A stretch of DNA of 64,000 nucleotides, from positions 12,710,001-12,774,000 of the forward strand of contig CM082584.2 of assembly GCA_040954595.2 (NCBI GenBank), written 5' to 3'. This document shows, piece after piece, positions 1 to 14,300 of this stretch. How positions within the stretch are numbered: position 1 is the first letter of the stretch; the number at the start of each line of letters is the position of its first letter. The stretch comes from Balanoglossus misakiensis. Lineage: Eukaryota; Hemichordata. The position numbers and the translations under genes are program-made. The notes beneath the pieces are model-generated. The model was not told the origin of the DNA. It searched no databases and saw nothing but the letters and a program-made list of their open reading frames with translations.

Positions 1-1696
1 TTCTGGAACCTCATCACTGGATTGTCATGGTAACAGGTTGGTACTTCACAGGCTGGAAAAGTCACACACATGAAAACAGTTACTGATCTGTGCGAAAAGT
101 GTGCACTGTTAACTTAGAATTATAATATTATGTTTCAGTACCAATAACAGAGAAGTTCACAGGTTGAGAATTTCAGCTGGAGAGCCAATATCACAGCAAA
201 CACAGGGATATAGTCTCTCCAGCCATGTTCTGTCACTTCTTCTATTGCATCACATGAGTGCACCATAGCTCATCATGATCAATACATGACAAAATGTCTG
301 CATGCAACAAATCCCAATTGTGTTTCACACAATGACTACGTGTGACATGAGGGTAAAATGACCCTGAGAATACAAATAAAACAGTATGGTAATTACAATA
401 TGTTTTTATTTTTAGGTGGTTTCCATGGCAGCCATGACATAATGAAAGTTGATAGCATTGAAGAATATGGAGTCTATACCCACAAAATGCTGCTGTGCAT
501 AAAAAAAAATTGATTTGCATTCAACTGTAGAGGTGGCAGCTGGCGGGATGGTTTTGTTTAGTGTCATGTAGAATATATCGCTGCATTGTGAAAAAAGTGA
601 TAGTGATTTTTAAGCATAGTACATCAACCTAATTTACGAAATTTGCCACAACAAAAGAGAAACATACACGAAATAACTGTAGAAGGGAAAATGTCATATT
701 TAATGCAATCATTGTCCTTTATATTTGCCTGTGGTGTGTTTATGTTACAGAAACCGTGCGACTATTGAGTATGGTATTCACAAACTCTATTGAATTTTCC
801 ATTCATTTGCATTCAGAATAAATTGTTCGGCTTTCTGACTAAACATTACTACCAGCACATTCCTCTAAAATTTGCACACCTTGTTCCAGAAAAAAAACTC
901 ACTGCAGGTCGGGTAGTTGAGAACACAATGAGATCATAATAGAGATGTAATAATATCTAAGGTATAAGGTATAATATCTGACCTAACTCTTCAGCAAGGT
1001 GAAGCAGAGTTACTCCGTCTCCAAGATCTCTTTCCAATGACACCAATAACTTGGCATCTGGCATTTCTTGGAGGTGACCATTTGCCCAATTCAACATTTC
1101 CTAATAAAAAGAAAAACACCCCAAATAATATTATTCACATTGAATATGATTGTCTATATCTAAGGCAATTAACAACAATCCCTATCTTGAAATACATGTA
1201 CATGTAACAAAGAAAATCAGTATCTTGTCTTCAGTTTTACCTTTCTCTCTGAATCAACCATTTCCCCTTGCACTGATGGATTGTGGGAAGGTCCTGTGAT
1301 CTTATAAAGTGGGTTGGCATTTTTGTTCCTATTAAGGATCAGCTGAGCTGTTCTGTCACTCATTTTTGTTGCATAGTGACCAACAACTGGAAATTGTGTC
1401 TTCTAATACACTGCAATAAAAACAGAAATACAAATATTTACATTGGAGTTCTTATCAGTGTTTCGCACGGCTTAAATGAAATCCCTTGTAATTAGGTCCA
1501 TACCAGGAGAAATTGACAATACATGTACATTGCAACATAATAATAGATTGACTGTTGTATGCAAATCCTCCAGGCCAGAACTATAGCCTATGGATCCCTG
1601 GCTATCATTTGATGGGCGTGACCTGAGGTGTATATCGTCTCAAATCATCAAGTTCAATAATTCATTGTTATACTAACCTGATCTGCAGTCACTCAT
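1..1696 (-). CDS. CH-domain protein, N-terminal part (truncated by window edge)
   Basis: Four minus-strand exons join in phase: 1678-1696 (start codon, MSDCRS), 1241-1293, 983-1100 and 1-52, the last running off the window. The third exon reads WANGHLQ followed 14 residues later by LERDLGDGVTLLHLAEEL. This is the helix A and helix C pattern of a calponin homology domain (W-x-N-x-x-L ... D-x-x-DG-x-x-L). The fourth exon ends NPVMRFQ, like the 'MRFQ' before the next CH helix. CH domains bind actin or microtubules or act as scaffolds; the family cannot be named from this half-domain. All acceptors are AG and donors GT. The start is the first ATG in frame; 5' UTR probably extends towards 1.9 kb. 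Exon boundaries are inferred; the CH assignment is fairly secure. Confidence 0.55.
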
Positions 1697-2385
1697 GACG
1701 AACTTGGACAATTATCCATTCATTCCGATTCTGTCTCCACCGCGTGGCTCGGTGAGTAAATTCGACAAAGCCATCATTGCTCGCCACATCATGCGTGCCA
1801 TCCCTTTCACTTTTTACGCTGTGCTGAGAGGTCCGTTCCGCTCTGGTGGGCAGGCAAGGCAATGTCGGGAGGCCAACACAACAACGAAACAAATGTACCT
1901 ACCCGCATGTAGAAATTGATTTGGGAGCATATGATAGCTCGCAACGAAACTTTATTTCTATGCAAGTACGGTTGCCTTTACAACGAATTAATGGGAAACC
2001 AAATAAACAAACCAATCCTATAGAATAGTCTTATAAGATTTTGGCACCTTTCTTAAAGGAATCCTTTAAGAAATCCTGAAGGATTCCTATAGGAACCCTA
2101 AAAGATATTTTTGTAAAGTGAGAATATATAAAGTGATTTGAAAACAATCTTTGGTTGTTGAAATAGTTATAACTTATATCGGAAATGGGAAGCTTATCAT
2201 TTGCACGACGTTTCAAACAAATGGCATGAATTGCGATGTTTAAGTATTCGTGTGTTTTTTTGCGATAAAAGCACATAATCGAAAAGGCGCAGGTTTTTAC
2301 GTTTACTATTAACATGGAAATGGCAGCAATATGATGCGATCATGCCAGACTTGTTTCGAATCATTTTGAATGTCGTAATCCGAGC
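1697..2385. other. Intergenic, CH gene 5' side to CCDC78 3' end
   Basis: This probably holds the 5' UTR and promoter of the CH gene (to about 1.9 kb, relatively GC-rich) and the 3' UTR of CCDC78. A TTTATT on the plus strand at about 1949-1956 is a possible poly(A) signal for CCDC78 read on the minus strand. A cluster of short palindromes lies at 2052-2094. Confidence 0.5.
2052..2094. repeat. Cluster of short perfect palindromes
   Basis: Three adjacent inverted repeats share the word AGGATTCCT or its parts: CTTAAAGGA/TCCTTTAAG with a 1-bp spacer (2052-2070), AATCCT/AGGATT with a 2-bp spacer (2072-2085), and TCCTATAGGA (2085-2094). Confidence 0.75.
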
Positions 2386-5300
2386 TCAAGGCAAGAACCA
2401 TGGAAAGGCATCAGTCTTGTGTTTGACTTTCCCTCGCCGGTCTTTTCTTGCAGCTAGTTCTGAATTTATCAAGTCATCAACGTTCTCTAATCCCAATAAC
2501 TTCCTTAAATGAATATTTTCGGTCTTATACCTGTGAATGTGTAAGCAAAATTAGAAACGTTTTTGGGAAGTAAACTTGATCAAAAAGTGCTTTTGTGTAT
2601 GAAGATGACGCCATTATTCGAATTCACGAATGGTAATAACCAAAGCAATAAATGTTACATTCAAGTACATTCCGTTATATTTTATGCGTATTCACGTGAT
2701 TCTCGTCAAGTTATGGCCAACTGACTTTTCACACTTTTCTGACACTTAAATGTGCACGGTAGAGTAGAGATGAAACCAAGCACGGCACTGTATACCAAAA
2801 GAACCAACGATGCGGCAAAACACAAGTAACAAAACTGCAACCTCTCAAAATTGATAATTCACTCACCTGTTAAGATACCTTTCAATGTATCGATGGCATT
2901 CCTCCAACTGTTCTTCAGCAATGTAACACCTGCTGAGTAACGTCGCTCTCTCAGCTTCCAATGATTGCTGTGGATTATCAATTACACCACATTTTATGTG
3001 GGTCACTCTTCATCAAATCATTGAAAGAGCTGTGATTATCGAAGTCATTTGCGCAAAAAAAATAGAATGCGGACCAACTGGATCACAACTGGAAAATGTG
3101 CAAAGGATGAATGTTACACCAACAGTACAGAGAGTGGGAGGAGGAGGAGGAGGAGGAGGAGGAGGAGGAGGAGGAGGAGGAGGAGGAGGAGGAGGAGGAG
3201 GAGGAGGAGGAGGAGGAGGAGGAGGAGGAGGAGGAGGAGGGAGAGAGAGACACCCGTACCTGAGTGTTGAGGGTAAATTCTCGTAGTTGTATTCTCAGAT
3301 CACTCCATCTTGATTCATCAGTCTTCTTGATGCTGAGATAAAACGAAAGAACGGACAGATAAGTAAATTGGGGAGGGGGATTAATAGCACAGAAATAGTC
3401 CCAAGTTATAATTCGGCGTCAGTAGCAACTTAGCAAAGACATACTAGACTACGGTGCACATGCAACGAAATAGTGGGAAAATATAGGGAAAATTGCAAGG
3501 CTGAAGAGACCGTTCCGTTGAGTACTCAATCGTATGAGATCTCTTCTACTTTTGGGTTTCAAATTTACCTTTCCATTGGTGGCAGTGGCACCGTTGCCAT
3601 GGCTCTAACTTTTTCCAGTTCTTCTTGAAGTCTGGAAATTTCTTTCCTGTTTGCAGATTCTAGTTCCGGTAACTGAAGTGACAAGTTGTATTCGTCTTGT
3701 CCAAGGTCAAGTCCAATGATTTGTCTGAATGTGACCTGTTCTCTTAAATACCTTCGGAAAAAATGAAGGGGGGATACAAAACATCTTATCAAGTTTCATT
3801 AAATTTAAAGCTCTATCTTATTGTAAATCCTGCGGGATATCTTAAGATCTCAACTTTAATTTCATTACATTTACTGCATATGTGTACACGTATTATAGAC
3901 GTACCCAGATCGAGCACAAGTACGTGACGATATATGGAAAAGACAACTTGAACAATCCAGTAGTCATAGAAACTACCACGAAGAGCGCCATCTAGCGACA
4001 GATCTTTAAATCCTGGCATGAAACCACGGGTCCAAATTAAACACTGTTTTACAATATAAATATGACATTATGAAGTATAATATAAACCTGTAAGCTACGA
4101 GTAATTCCTCATGTCTGGCGGCAACCTTTTGAGATTGACTCTTGTACATCACAGCTGCTCTGCTCAGCTGTTCTTCTCTTGTAGTAAATGCAGTCTTTAA
4201 ATCCTGTAACCCCTGGTCAACTTGCTTTGCCATGAGACAGTTCACATCTTGCTGTGATGTGAGCTTCGATTCCACATATTTCTGGGGAAAGTGTAAAAAG
4301 TGATAAAGACCTGGCTTGCGTATTTTAACTGGTAGTTTTGTTGTGGATTGGCATTATATATTTTATTTCAAGCTGGTAAACCATCGTAAAGTTGGTGGTG
4401 CACATAGTCAGTACTGTTTTTACAAACAAAAACCCAATTAGACCTGATCATTCACTACCATAACATATGACACTCAGAAGATGTACTTACTGCGACGTCT
4501 GAAATATATTTGGAAAGTTTCGATCGATACTCTTCATTCAGTGATTTCAGTTTATACTGAAGACTGTCATTTTGCAAAGACAAGTCGTGGGATTTGTTGG
4601 TCAGCTGAACGAGTTTCTATAAATGTGGATGAGAGAGAGAAAAGGGCTGCATAACTGAGCATGGGTTCAAGCTACATCGATCGTGGACAAAATACGTCTA
4701 GATACTAGACTAACAAAAACTGGGCCATGGAAAAATGGGCCACCACATTGTAAAGATGGTCCAGGTACAAGTGGTCCAGGAAATGGAAAAAAAAATCATT
4801 TATACAGTCTTGATTAGTGTATAATTCCTAACATGTGGACTGCGAGTTGTGATGCTACATTGATGACAGACACATCTATGACCTGACCAATGATTTTCTT
4901 TCTACATTTGTACTTACTGTACTTTGCTGAGCGATTCTAAGCTGACTAGTCTTGACTGCTTCTCTTGCTCTGTCTAGATCGTTTCTCAGTGTTTTCCTGC
5001 ATCGTTATTGGTGCATTAAAATCCACGCACGTTTAAAATTTACCGACAAAAGATGACCACAAGCTTGTTAAGTTGACCCCTCTTACACAACTATTTGCTT
5101 CAAATGATCTCCTTACTGACGGTGCTCACGAGAAGATATGGGTTTACTTTGACAACTAAAACTTTTCCCCAATGTACATATCAACTTATAAAATGACGTT
5201 TAAGTCTTAAGGATATGGCAACATCACATTATTTTTTAGTCAGTGAGTTAAATGATCTTTGTAGAGGTGAAGGGTAAACATGTCACTGTGTAGTACCAAA

Positions 5301-8300
5301 GAAATATTAATTTAATATGTTCCGGCCCTTAACAGAACTTAATACATGGACATTTGATATACTTTACTTCTCTATTGACCCGTTATACACAATGAACATA
5401 TCATTTTACATCCAGGGACGTATTTAATAATCTGCCAATCAAATACGCAAGCATTTATTTTAAAAAATAACACCATGTGAAACGGAATTTTCCCCTTTAT
5501 TATCCAAAGATACTGCAATCATAATATCAGCTCCAGGTCGACATCAGACCAAAACATACTGGTGACGTACTGGTGATTATATCAATTGTGAATTCAATGT
5601 AGGACGAAAAGTGCTGTGTGTTTCCGGTAATCTGACCTGCTCTTTATAAAACAACGATCGGGCACATTGAGATAACAACGTATTATTTTTGCATTAGTGA
5701 CATACCCATACTTACACAAGGCTTTCTAGTTCCCTTTGCTCTATGACGTAATCAGACCTCATTTTTTGCAACTCCTTGTCGAATTGATAAGTGGTTCCAA
5801 AGAGCTGAAAGGTACATTTGTCAGTTCATTTTTTTTTGCGGATAGACAATAATACAGATCATGTTTAAAGGGAGAAATTGATAAGAGTATCGCACTGAAT
5901 AAATAAAGAATATAGACAACTGAAAAGCTTGATGCAGACATTGGTATAGAATAATCGATACTCACCCGTTTCTCAATTTCCAATTTTTCCTGTTCAGCAC
6001 TGTGAGCGGTCTCCACCTTCATGTGATAAATGCAATACACGTATCAGACGTAATTCTATCATAATTTGTTGTTGTTGTTAAATCAATTTTTACAAATGAG
6101 AACCTACTTATAACCAAAATTAATATTACCCAATGTCATTACATATACATATATATATTCACAAACCCTATACCTTACCTCCACTTCACTTTCCCGCAAG
6201 ACTCTCATGTACATATTCTTGAGTTTCTTTTGACTCTCCATCAATTCCTGTTTCTCAAACTTTAGACGAGCGACTCTATCCTTCAGTTCTTGCAGGTTCT
6301 TCTGCACTTGATCTGTCTCCGTGCTTGACTGCATAATCTCATTTTCCAAAACCAAACACTATGTAAGGAGGAAGACACAAACATATAGGCAAGTAAAATG
6401 ACTGAAACAGTTGTTGAATGAGTGATACTTGTAATACCGGTACCATTTTCCGAACACCGTGAGACTTTGAGAGATTTAGTGTGGCTAGCAGTTGATATAC
6501 AAGATTGAGACTATCTCATGTGACATAGGACAAACACAGATTATTAGAACATATTGCATACCCGGTTGGTCAACTCGAATTTGGTGTTTTCAGCCTCTTC
6601 CGTCAGACGGGTATTTGCAATCTTGGTTTCCACTAGATCTTTGGAGAGCTGTTAACAAGATGTGAAAACATTTGTGTGAATTGTCAGTGAAATTGGTGTA
6701 GCACAAGATATGGATAGTGGAGGGAAATATGGTCCACCTTTCAAATAAAGATCCTAGATCACAATACGAAGTCAATATCTATTGATAACTATACCCTGTT
6801 ACTTACAGCAAGTTTCTCCTCCTCAGCAGTGACTAACTTCGATGACAAGTCCGTTTCTCTTTCAGCCATTACTTTTAACTTGTCTTGTAGTGACTTCACA
6901 TTCAGTGGCACTTTTTCTCTTCCCTTCTATTCTCAAGAAATAGACATAGTAGATAGGCAATACGTTAATGATCATTTGTATAAATTAAAATGCTTACATC
7001 TATAACAGCATTATGCTACCTTAGATATGAACCAAAATATTTACCGTTTGAACCTTCTGTGTCCCGGCTGCTCCAGAGTCTGTCATTTCTCTTAAAGATG
7101 TTGCTAAACGTTTATTTTGTTCCCTGAGGGCGTCAATTCTAGACTTATATTTTGTTAGCAGAATCTGTAATATAAAATGAATAAGTGTAAAGGAATCACA
7201 AAAGAGTTGAGGTGGTGTGTGTGACTTACATGTACGTCCCTGTGGTTATAAAAGGTCAAAGGAAAATCATTTCATGATGTTTGTTATATGCAAACATGGC
7301 AAGTGAATGCTGTGTCGATATTATCTTTCATATACATGTCTTGATTTCAAAAGACATGTACATGTACAAACAATATCATTTACCTCCGCAAATGTTGAGT
7401 TGATAATTGGATAGTTCTTCACATTTGACATGACTTTGGCAACACTGAGCATGGTTCCTATTGATTCCTGAGACTGCTGTGGCTTGAAATGTATGAGAGT
7501 AGACGTGCAACAGTTGCCGCCCAAGACAGTGGGAAGAAGGTTGACGAACTGTGATATACTGAAATAAAAGTGAAGAGAAAGAGAACTTAAGAGTTGCAAT
7601 AGCTGTATAATTGGCTGAGGACACCACAAATTTACTCGCAATACACAATTTTACATTATTTACAGTTTCAGTTGTTTTAATCTGCGAAGTTGTTGAATAT
7701 GAAAAAGACAACGGTGTACTATATCTATTGGTTAATGTTTACTGACAGTACGGGTCATGTTATCTTCTGTGTACATATAGGTTCATCGTGGCGGCAAATC
7801 GGCAATGTTTTGGATTGCAGCCAAAACCACACCTGTAAACTCAAACAGTGTAAAAAGGTACATCCGCAAGGTGCGGTGATCACGAATATTATCAGTTCAA
7901 ATAGAACTGCTGCACTGTGTTTGTTTCCAACTCTGGCGCGAAATGAACACAAAATTCATCATGATTTTAATTAAACAATTCAGGCTACAATAATGAATAT
8001 CATGAGAGACATAACGAAAATAAACCACAGATACATCATTTAATGCAGTAGACATATCAGGAAGTATGATGTTATGGAATTTTACCGGGGCATGTGGTAA
8101 CATGTTTGAACTCTGACCGTCAAAATATTCATGTTAAAAGATTCTCTGACATCTTTCCAATTTTCAATAACAAGGGTCGATTTACAAAGTTTACTTTTGA
8201 AAACATAACTCAGTAGCCTCTTAAAATCTCTGGCGGTTTTGGAGCAGCTATCAACTAGGTCTACGCGTGGCCTTGGCTTCAGGGTTCCGTTGGATTGTAG

Positions 8301-11300
8301 AGATGATATCGATATCCCAGCCAACGGTTACTAGCACTAGCTGACACAGAACAGAAACATTGAGAATTGTTGTTGGAGATCATCCTCTAGACCTCCTGTT
8401 GATTTTAAGGGTGCAAAACTAATCAATGCACATCATTTTCAGTGAATTGGTAAATTTCCATCAACTTGGAAATTTTCTGTTTGCATTTTCGAGTTTTTGT
8501 ACATACCACACAGCTGACAGTAAAGCTACAACAACATATTTTATGATATTTGCATTAATAACCATGTGACATACATTTACATCCTGTATCATATAAGTGG
8601 GTTTCATATATACAAATGAGCCAAACTCATCTCAGCCCTATATGTTGATACTTTGTTCAGCCAATGAGATCAGAGCTTAGCTCGGCATCCTGTCACTCCT
8701 GTGATGTCATATGCATCGCATTACACCAGGGCAGTGGCGTTGTATTAGCCAGTCAACAACACATCAACATGTGATTACACCAGTTGGAAAGTCTTTCATC
8801 TCACAGTCCAGATTTAAGGTTGGTTTAAATATGACTGCGCTACTTTACATTTTATCAACAGTGTGTGGGTTTCCATGTCTAATTGTCACCCACTTTGCGA
8901 ACTGTATGATCAAAGTTGGGCAATCGATGGAGCTGGAGGATACACACACAACCATCAGATCATTTTATATGGTGAACCAGACGTATCAGATTTCCCAGAC
9001 AGCTGTTCCACGGAGCGACAAATGATGAACTTTCAGTAAACAACATTGTCTTTTCAAAGGCTTTATACAGTGGTGGTTCTTCAGTATGTAAGCAGATTTG
9101 TTGCATTTGGAAGTGATGACGAAATTGTTTGAAGTCGTATGAGACCATGTGGTACAAAAACTATTTTACGAACATTTTAGAAGATCAACCATGGGTAAAC
9201 AACTCAACACGCAGGGGCCTGGACTCGCTCAAAAAAAAAAATTAAGTAGGCAGCTCGAGGTTTACGCCTTCATTGAAAGTTCAACAGTCGCATCCAATGT
9301 CAGAGAAAAAGGATGGGTATGGCGTTATAACCACCATTTTGAAAAAAGTTTTTGACTTGTTTTCGTTTTGAAAACTATTGAATGTCAATGGGATGTATAT
9401 AATAATTGAGCTACTGTGTTTGGCAATGGACTGTGGTTTGCTCCAAATACACACACAAAATTGGTTAGCTTGAACTTAAAGTTTGATTAGCTGCGGAGCA
9501 TTTGCTGTGGAAAATACTTCTAAAAACACAATTCATCCAAACGCATGCAGGAAGGCATAAACATAGAATTTCATGAATGTGGCCCCATTGGCCTAGATAC
9601 GGAATCAACAACACGCCTTTTGACTTTTTTGAGTGAGAGACAAACACTTGCAATAATGAAAGCAATACTGTGTTAACATGAGGTGAAGTTATGTTTGTAT
9701 TAAACAAGATTTACAGCCGGGAAAGTTGTTTTCCTGATATCGTCACAAGATAAGCAGCCTATTAAAAAAGTGCTGTGGTGATAAGTCATAGCCTTGATCA
9801 CACGGAAGGTTGGTGTCCAGCAATATGTCCTGATAATAGTAAAACTAAAGTTTGCAGTGTGACCTACCGCCACTTTTGAACTTTGTAGCTCTACTATTTC
9901 AGTTGGGGGGCAACTTTTCAAGACAAAAACCAACTTTTCAAAGGGGACAAAATAGATAACTTTTGACATTATTTTAGTTATTTAAGTATAGATAGATTAT
10001 TTATGTCATAGGGTCAATCCTGGGCCAGTTGGTCACAGCTCAACTCAAAGCCAAACTCAAAATGGGCATGTTAAAACTACACACGTGCATATGCACTTAT
10101 CACAGTATAAGATCAATGAATCACACACACACACCTCATTCACCCCGTGTTGCAATTTACATCTCTGGCATAGTTGTGCGTATGTGCAAGCATGGAGTCT
10201 CAGGAACGCACAAGTAACCAAACAATAAAATGCGTTGGCTGTACATATCAATGAATGTCTTTTAAACATTAGCAATGAATCAATATGCTTATAGATTAGT
10301 TGCCACCCTTTATCCACTGCATAGCTACGAATGGATTAAAAGGCATAATGTATATCAGTAATATGTTTATACGGTTTTGTAAGTTGAGTAGACTTCCTTT
10401 ATTAACATTAATACATGACTGTCTAATATGTGTACCTTTTGTGTTCATTTACAGAATAAAGCAGTGAATAAGTTGGAGCTGTAAAGAGAAGTCCAGTCTT
10501 ATGTGACTACTCTTTTCTGGTGGAAAATTATTTAAAATCTCTTCAGTTGCAGTTATTCATCATTGGGTAAAATGGGATCAAAAGAAGTGGGTAAGAGTTT
10601 GTTTAGAATTTCTGGAGACAACTATACTTTGTATGATGTGTTGCTTCACCATTATCTCTCTCAATATATAACATCTTCTTCGGCTGGGGAGTTTGTAACA
10701 GTGAATGGTTATCTTCAACTTACATCAAAAAGTATTATTTGTAATTCAGATGTTGCAGCGTCCCCCCATCAGTTACCTGTTGAGACAGTTGTGGTGATGC
10801 AGAAGAATAATTCTACGGTATGTATAAAATGTTTAATATATCCCCAGTAGATCCTCAACCATTAACTTTAGGCTGAATGTGGTTGTATGTGGTAGATCTG
10901 AGAATTCAAAGTAATCAAAACCATTGAAAATCTGTTATGAATCAACATTTAGTCTCTTCTTTCATATTCATAAGCTCAGCATGAGTTTGCGGCCATTAAT
11001 TTTATCAGTCATTGTCCTCATCCTGACCTTTGCATAATGTTCCGCTAATTTTTAACACAGGTTTCCAATGGTGTAAACCCTGAGTGCCATGTGGTTGTTG
11101 AGACAGCTGCTTCTCCATTGATGACAGCAGCTCCAACACAACAAATTGAGGTGAGTTTACATAGAAGTGACACTGTATCTGTTAGAACAGACCTCTTAAA
11201 CATGTCAGTCACATTACCAATAGTAGTACACTATACAAGCTTACTATTTTTTCCAGAGTAATGGGGTACTGGAAACAGAGTTTGTGGAAGAATTTTATGT

Positions 11301-14300
11301 AAAACGGCCTGCAGAAGACTGGTGTCTCAACTCTGTAGCAGCAATTCTATGTTTCTTTCCTATTGGTCTCTTTGCCTTGTACTTTTCAATTCAGGTAAGC
11401 AGTGTGTTTTTGTTGTTTTCATCTTAAAGATTTGTATTGGTACATGTAAATGTAGATGACTGGTGGTAGTGTCATATGAAGTAGGGAGAGCTAACTCTTT
11501 TCGAAACATCAGACACCTTGAAACTTGAACTACGGATTCCATTCATCAGCAAATAATCACTATGATGGTTGGAAAGCTGACACAGATCTCACTACATACT
11601 TCTTTCCTCCCATGCAGACCCGCCAAGCAAACAGGGATGGGGACCGAAACACAGCCAAAAAGTGGTCAAGGTGGGCACATCTTACTGGTATTGCTGGAGG
11701 CCTTGCTGGGATCTTTATAATGGCAACCGTATTAGTTCTTAAATATAAATATGACTACATATAAAGTTAAGTGTCTCAGTGATGAGCAATTGCACCGTGT
11801 TCCATGAAACACATGTTGGGTCTTTGAATCAGACTGAGAAATCGTGAAAAATTTTCAGCGGGCATGGCTTCTCTTGTGAAATGAAATGTTTTTCTTTTCA
11901 CAATGCAGTTTTTATCATGTAATATATGCTGGTGTACGTGTTACAACCCTTTCAACTTCTGAAATAGGTTGGTACTGGACTTTTGAGATATATTTTTTGA
12001 AAATGTAAGCAAAAGGGTTTATAGGAAGATTATACTGCTGCAGCTGGCACTGTTTTTGAACGTGACTTTTCTGATATGGTCATAGTAGAGCACTAACATG
12101 ACTAGTCTAGTATTTGTAGGGTTTCGATGGGAGCCACTTATGTACAAACTAAAGTACAGTAAAAGTTTGTTCAGTGGAAACTTGTCTATATGGCTACGTA
12201 CTTTACCATTAACATTTGCATAATAATTTATCTGACGGTTTAGGAAAGTCCCTTGACTGGCCACTATAGACAGGTTTGACTGACAGTATATTACATTGTG
12301 TGTACTACAGTATTTTATAGTATGGAAGAAATTGCCTTAATATGGTGGCATTGAACAAAAACTGGGCATAAATACTCTTAGAAATTAGCACACATATATA
12401 TACTTCCGGAAATTCAATAAAATGTTTTTTTTTTCTAACTAATGACAAATGAGGCAAGATATTTTGGGTCTTCTGTTTACCTTTCAGGCATTTTCCGGTG
12501 TGTGTGGGTGTATGTATACATATACATGTATTTGTTGGTGGTTGGGTAGGGGCAAGCTGGTCTTTTTTTGTGTATAACTTAGTGAATTTCTTACCCATAG
12601 TTGGTCTTGTCCTGCCGTGCATCCTGGGAAGTGAGTTCAAGCGCTGACAGAATGGAATCGCTGAGTGTTTCCGTGGTAACAGTGTGATCAATGTGGTCGA
12701 GACAAATCTCAACAACTGCAAATAATGATTTCGTTGAAAGCAAGACATTGTCATGTATCTGAAATGAAAATATAGGGAGAAAAAATTTAAAATGTTGAGC
12801 TTGATAGACCTGTATAGGGATTTAAATACCTTATGCCCAATCCCCAAATTGACAGAAAGTGGGCAATTCTCAGAACTAATGTGGAAAACTTACTGATTCT
12901 AACTCAAGTAGGCTGACAGACGCAGCTTTGTTGAGGCCATTGAATCTTCTGTTAGACGTGGTTTGGTTGAGCATAGCAACAGTACCTTCAGATGTCTTTA
13001 TTGGTAATCTTCTGACTTGCTAAATAATGTGGAGGGAAAAAATGAAAACATCTCTTTAACAATTTTTTGTTGAGCCACTCTTTGGTAGATCAAATATCCT
13101 GGTGATTCACAGATATTAATCAGGGAATCATGTACATGGAAAAATGTAAGGCATCATGAACTCATAATAGTGAAAGATTCAATGTTTTGAGGTTTGAACT
13201 TTTTATGAAGATATGTTGGCCAACTGCACACAAGTAAGTTGATAAAGAAAACTTTGGTGAAATTGATGTTGTATATTGCATTTAATCTTTGCCAAGCAGC
13301 AGAGAAAGTGGAACTAATAGCCAAGTTATTTGACAAGACTATAAAACAATACAATGCAATACAATACATTACACTACAGTGATAGCTAAGAAGGGAAATC
13401 ACACTTAAGTTACATATGCCCATATATGGTGAAAGGGTTGTGTCTAAGTCTTCCAATACAGTTGGTGGTGCACTGTGATTGGCCAGATCTCAACCTTCCC
13501 TGGTAACTGTGGATAAAGTTTCATTGGTGACCATAACTGGATGAACAGCAGATTTTGGAATACAGATGATACTTACTGACAAGTCTTGCTTTGGCTTCCC
13601 ACTTTTGTTACCATCTCTGATCTCCAGCAAGTCATTCACCTGATGTTTGTAAAGCTCATACATCTCCAGTGTTACCAGTGGTTTGATATTTTTATTTTTA
13701 CCTTAATGGATGAAAATGATTGAGAATGATTAATGGTCATTTGAGGACCAAATTGGATCTCGCTCGGCTGTGAGATTTTCAGCTTTGCTTAATATGTTTT
13801 GCCCAAAAGAGTAGCAATACGAAACACTGCCCTCTACCAAAATTTATGAAAGAAAGCATGCACAGGTATTCATGACTATAAGTTATAAGTATAACTTACT
13901 TTGTCTGTCAAGTTTGATAAACAAGTCCTTAAAAATCACGGAAAAGAGAGCTTTATCCTCGTCAATGTCTTCACTTAAGGTTTGGTAATTTTGGGAAGGG
14001 TCTGATCCCTTCCAACACAGGAAACAGCAGTTGAAACCTTGCAAGAAATCGTTCAGTAGAGGTTCTAATAGCTTGTCATATATATGCCTGGTGTTGTCAC
14101 TTTCCCTGAAAATCTGCCGAAACCTAAGGGTGGAAAATGACCGTGGTTCAGGAGAAGCAAATATGAGGATCACAAATACTGAATTGATTTACTCGTACTG
14201 CTAGGAAAGTGGTGTGATGGCCCAACAAACAGCAACAACTGCGAATGGAACTTAGGCCTATGAAATGTACTTGTTGCTAACGATCTCCATGAAATATACT

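Noticed and set aside
2996-3286. Poly-glycine and poly-arginine open frames on the plus strand
   Set aside because: They are translations of the (GGA)n microsatellite inside a CCDC78 intron and have no coding context on either side.
8711-9025. 104-codon plus-strand open frame in CCDC78 intron 5
   Set aside because: No domain, no splice sites in phase and no recognisable similarity; consistent with chance in AT-rich DNA.
12305-12847. 180-codon minus-strand open frame
   Set aside because: It overlaps CCDC78 exon 5 (12595-12758) in another frame and runs into intron on both sides; the spliced frame is the one that joins the kinesin-like sequence.
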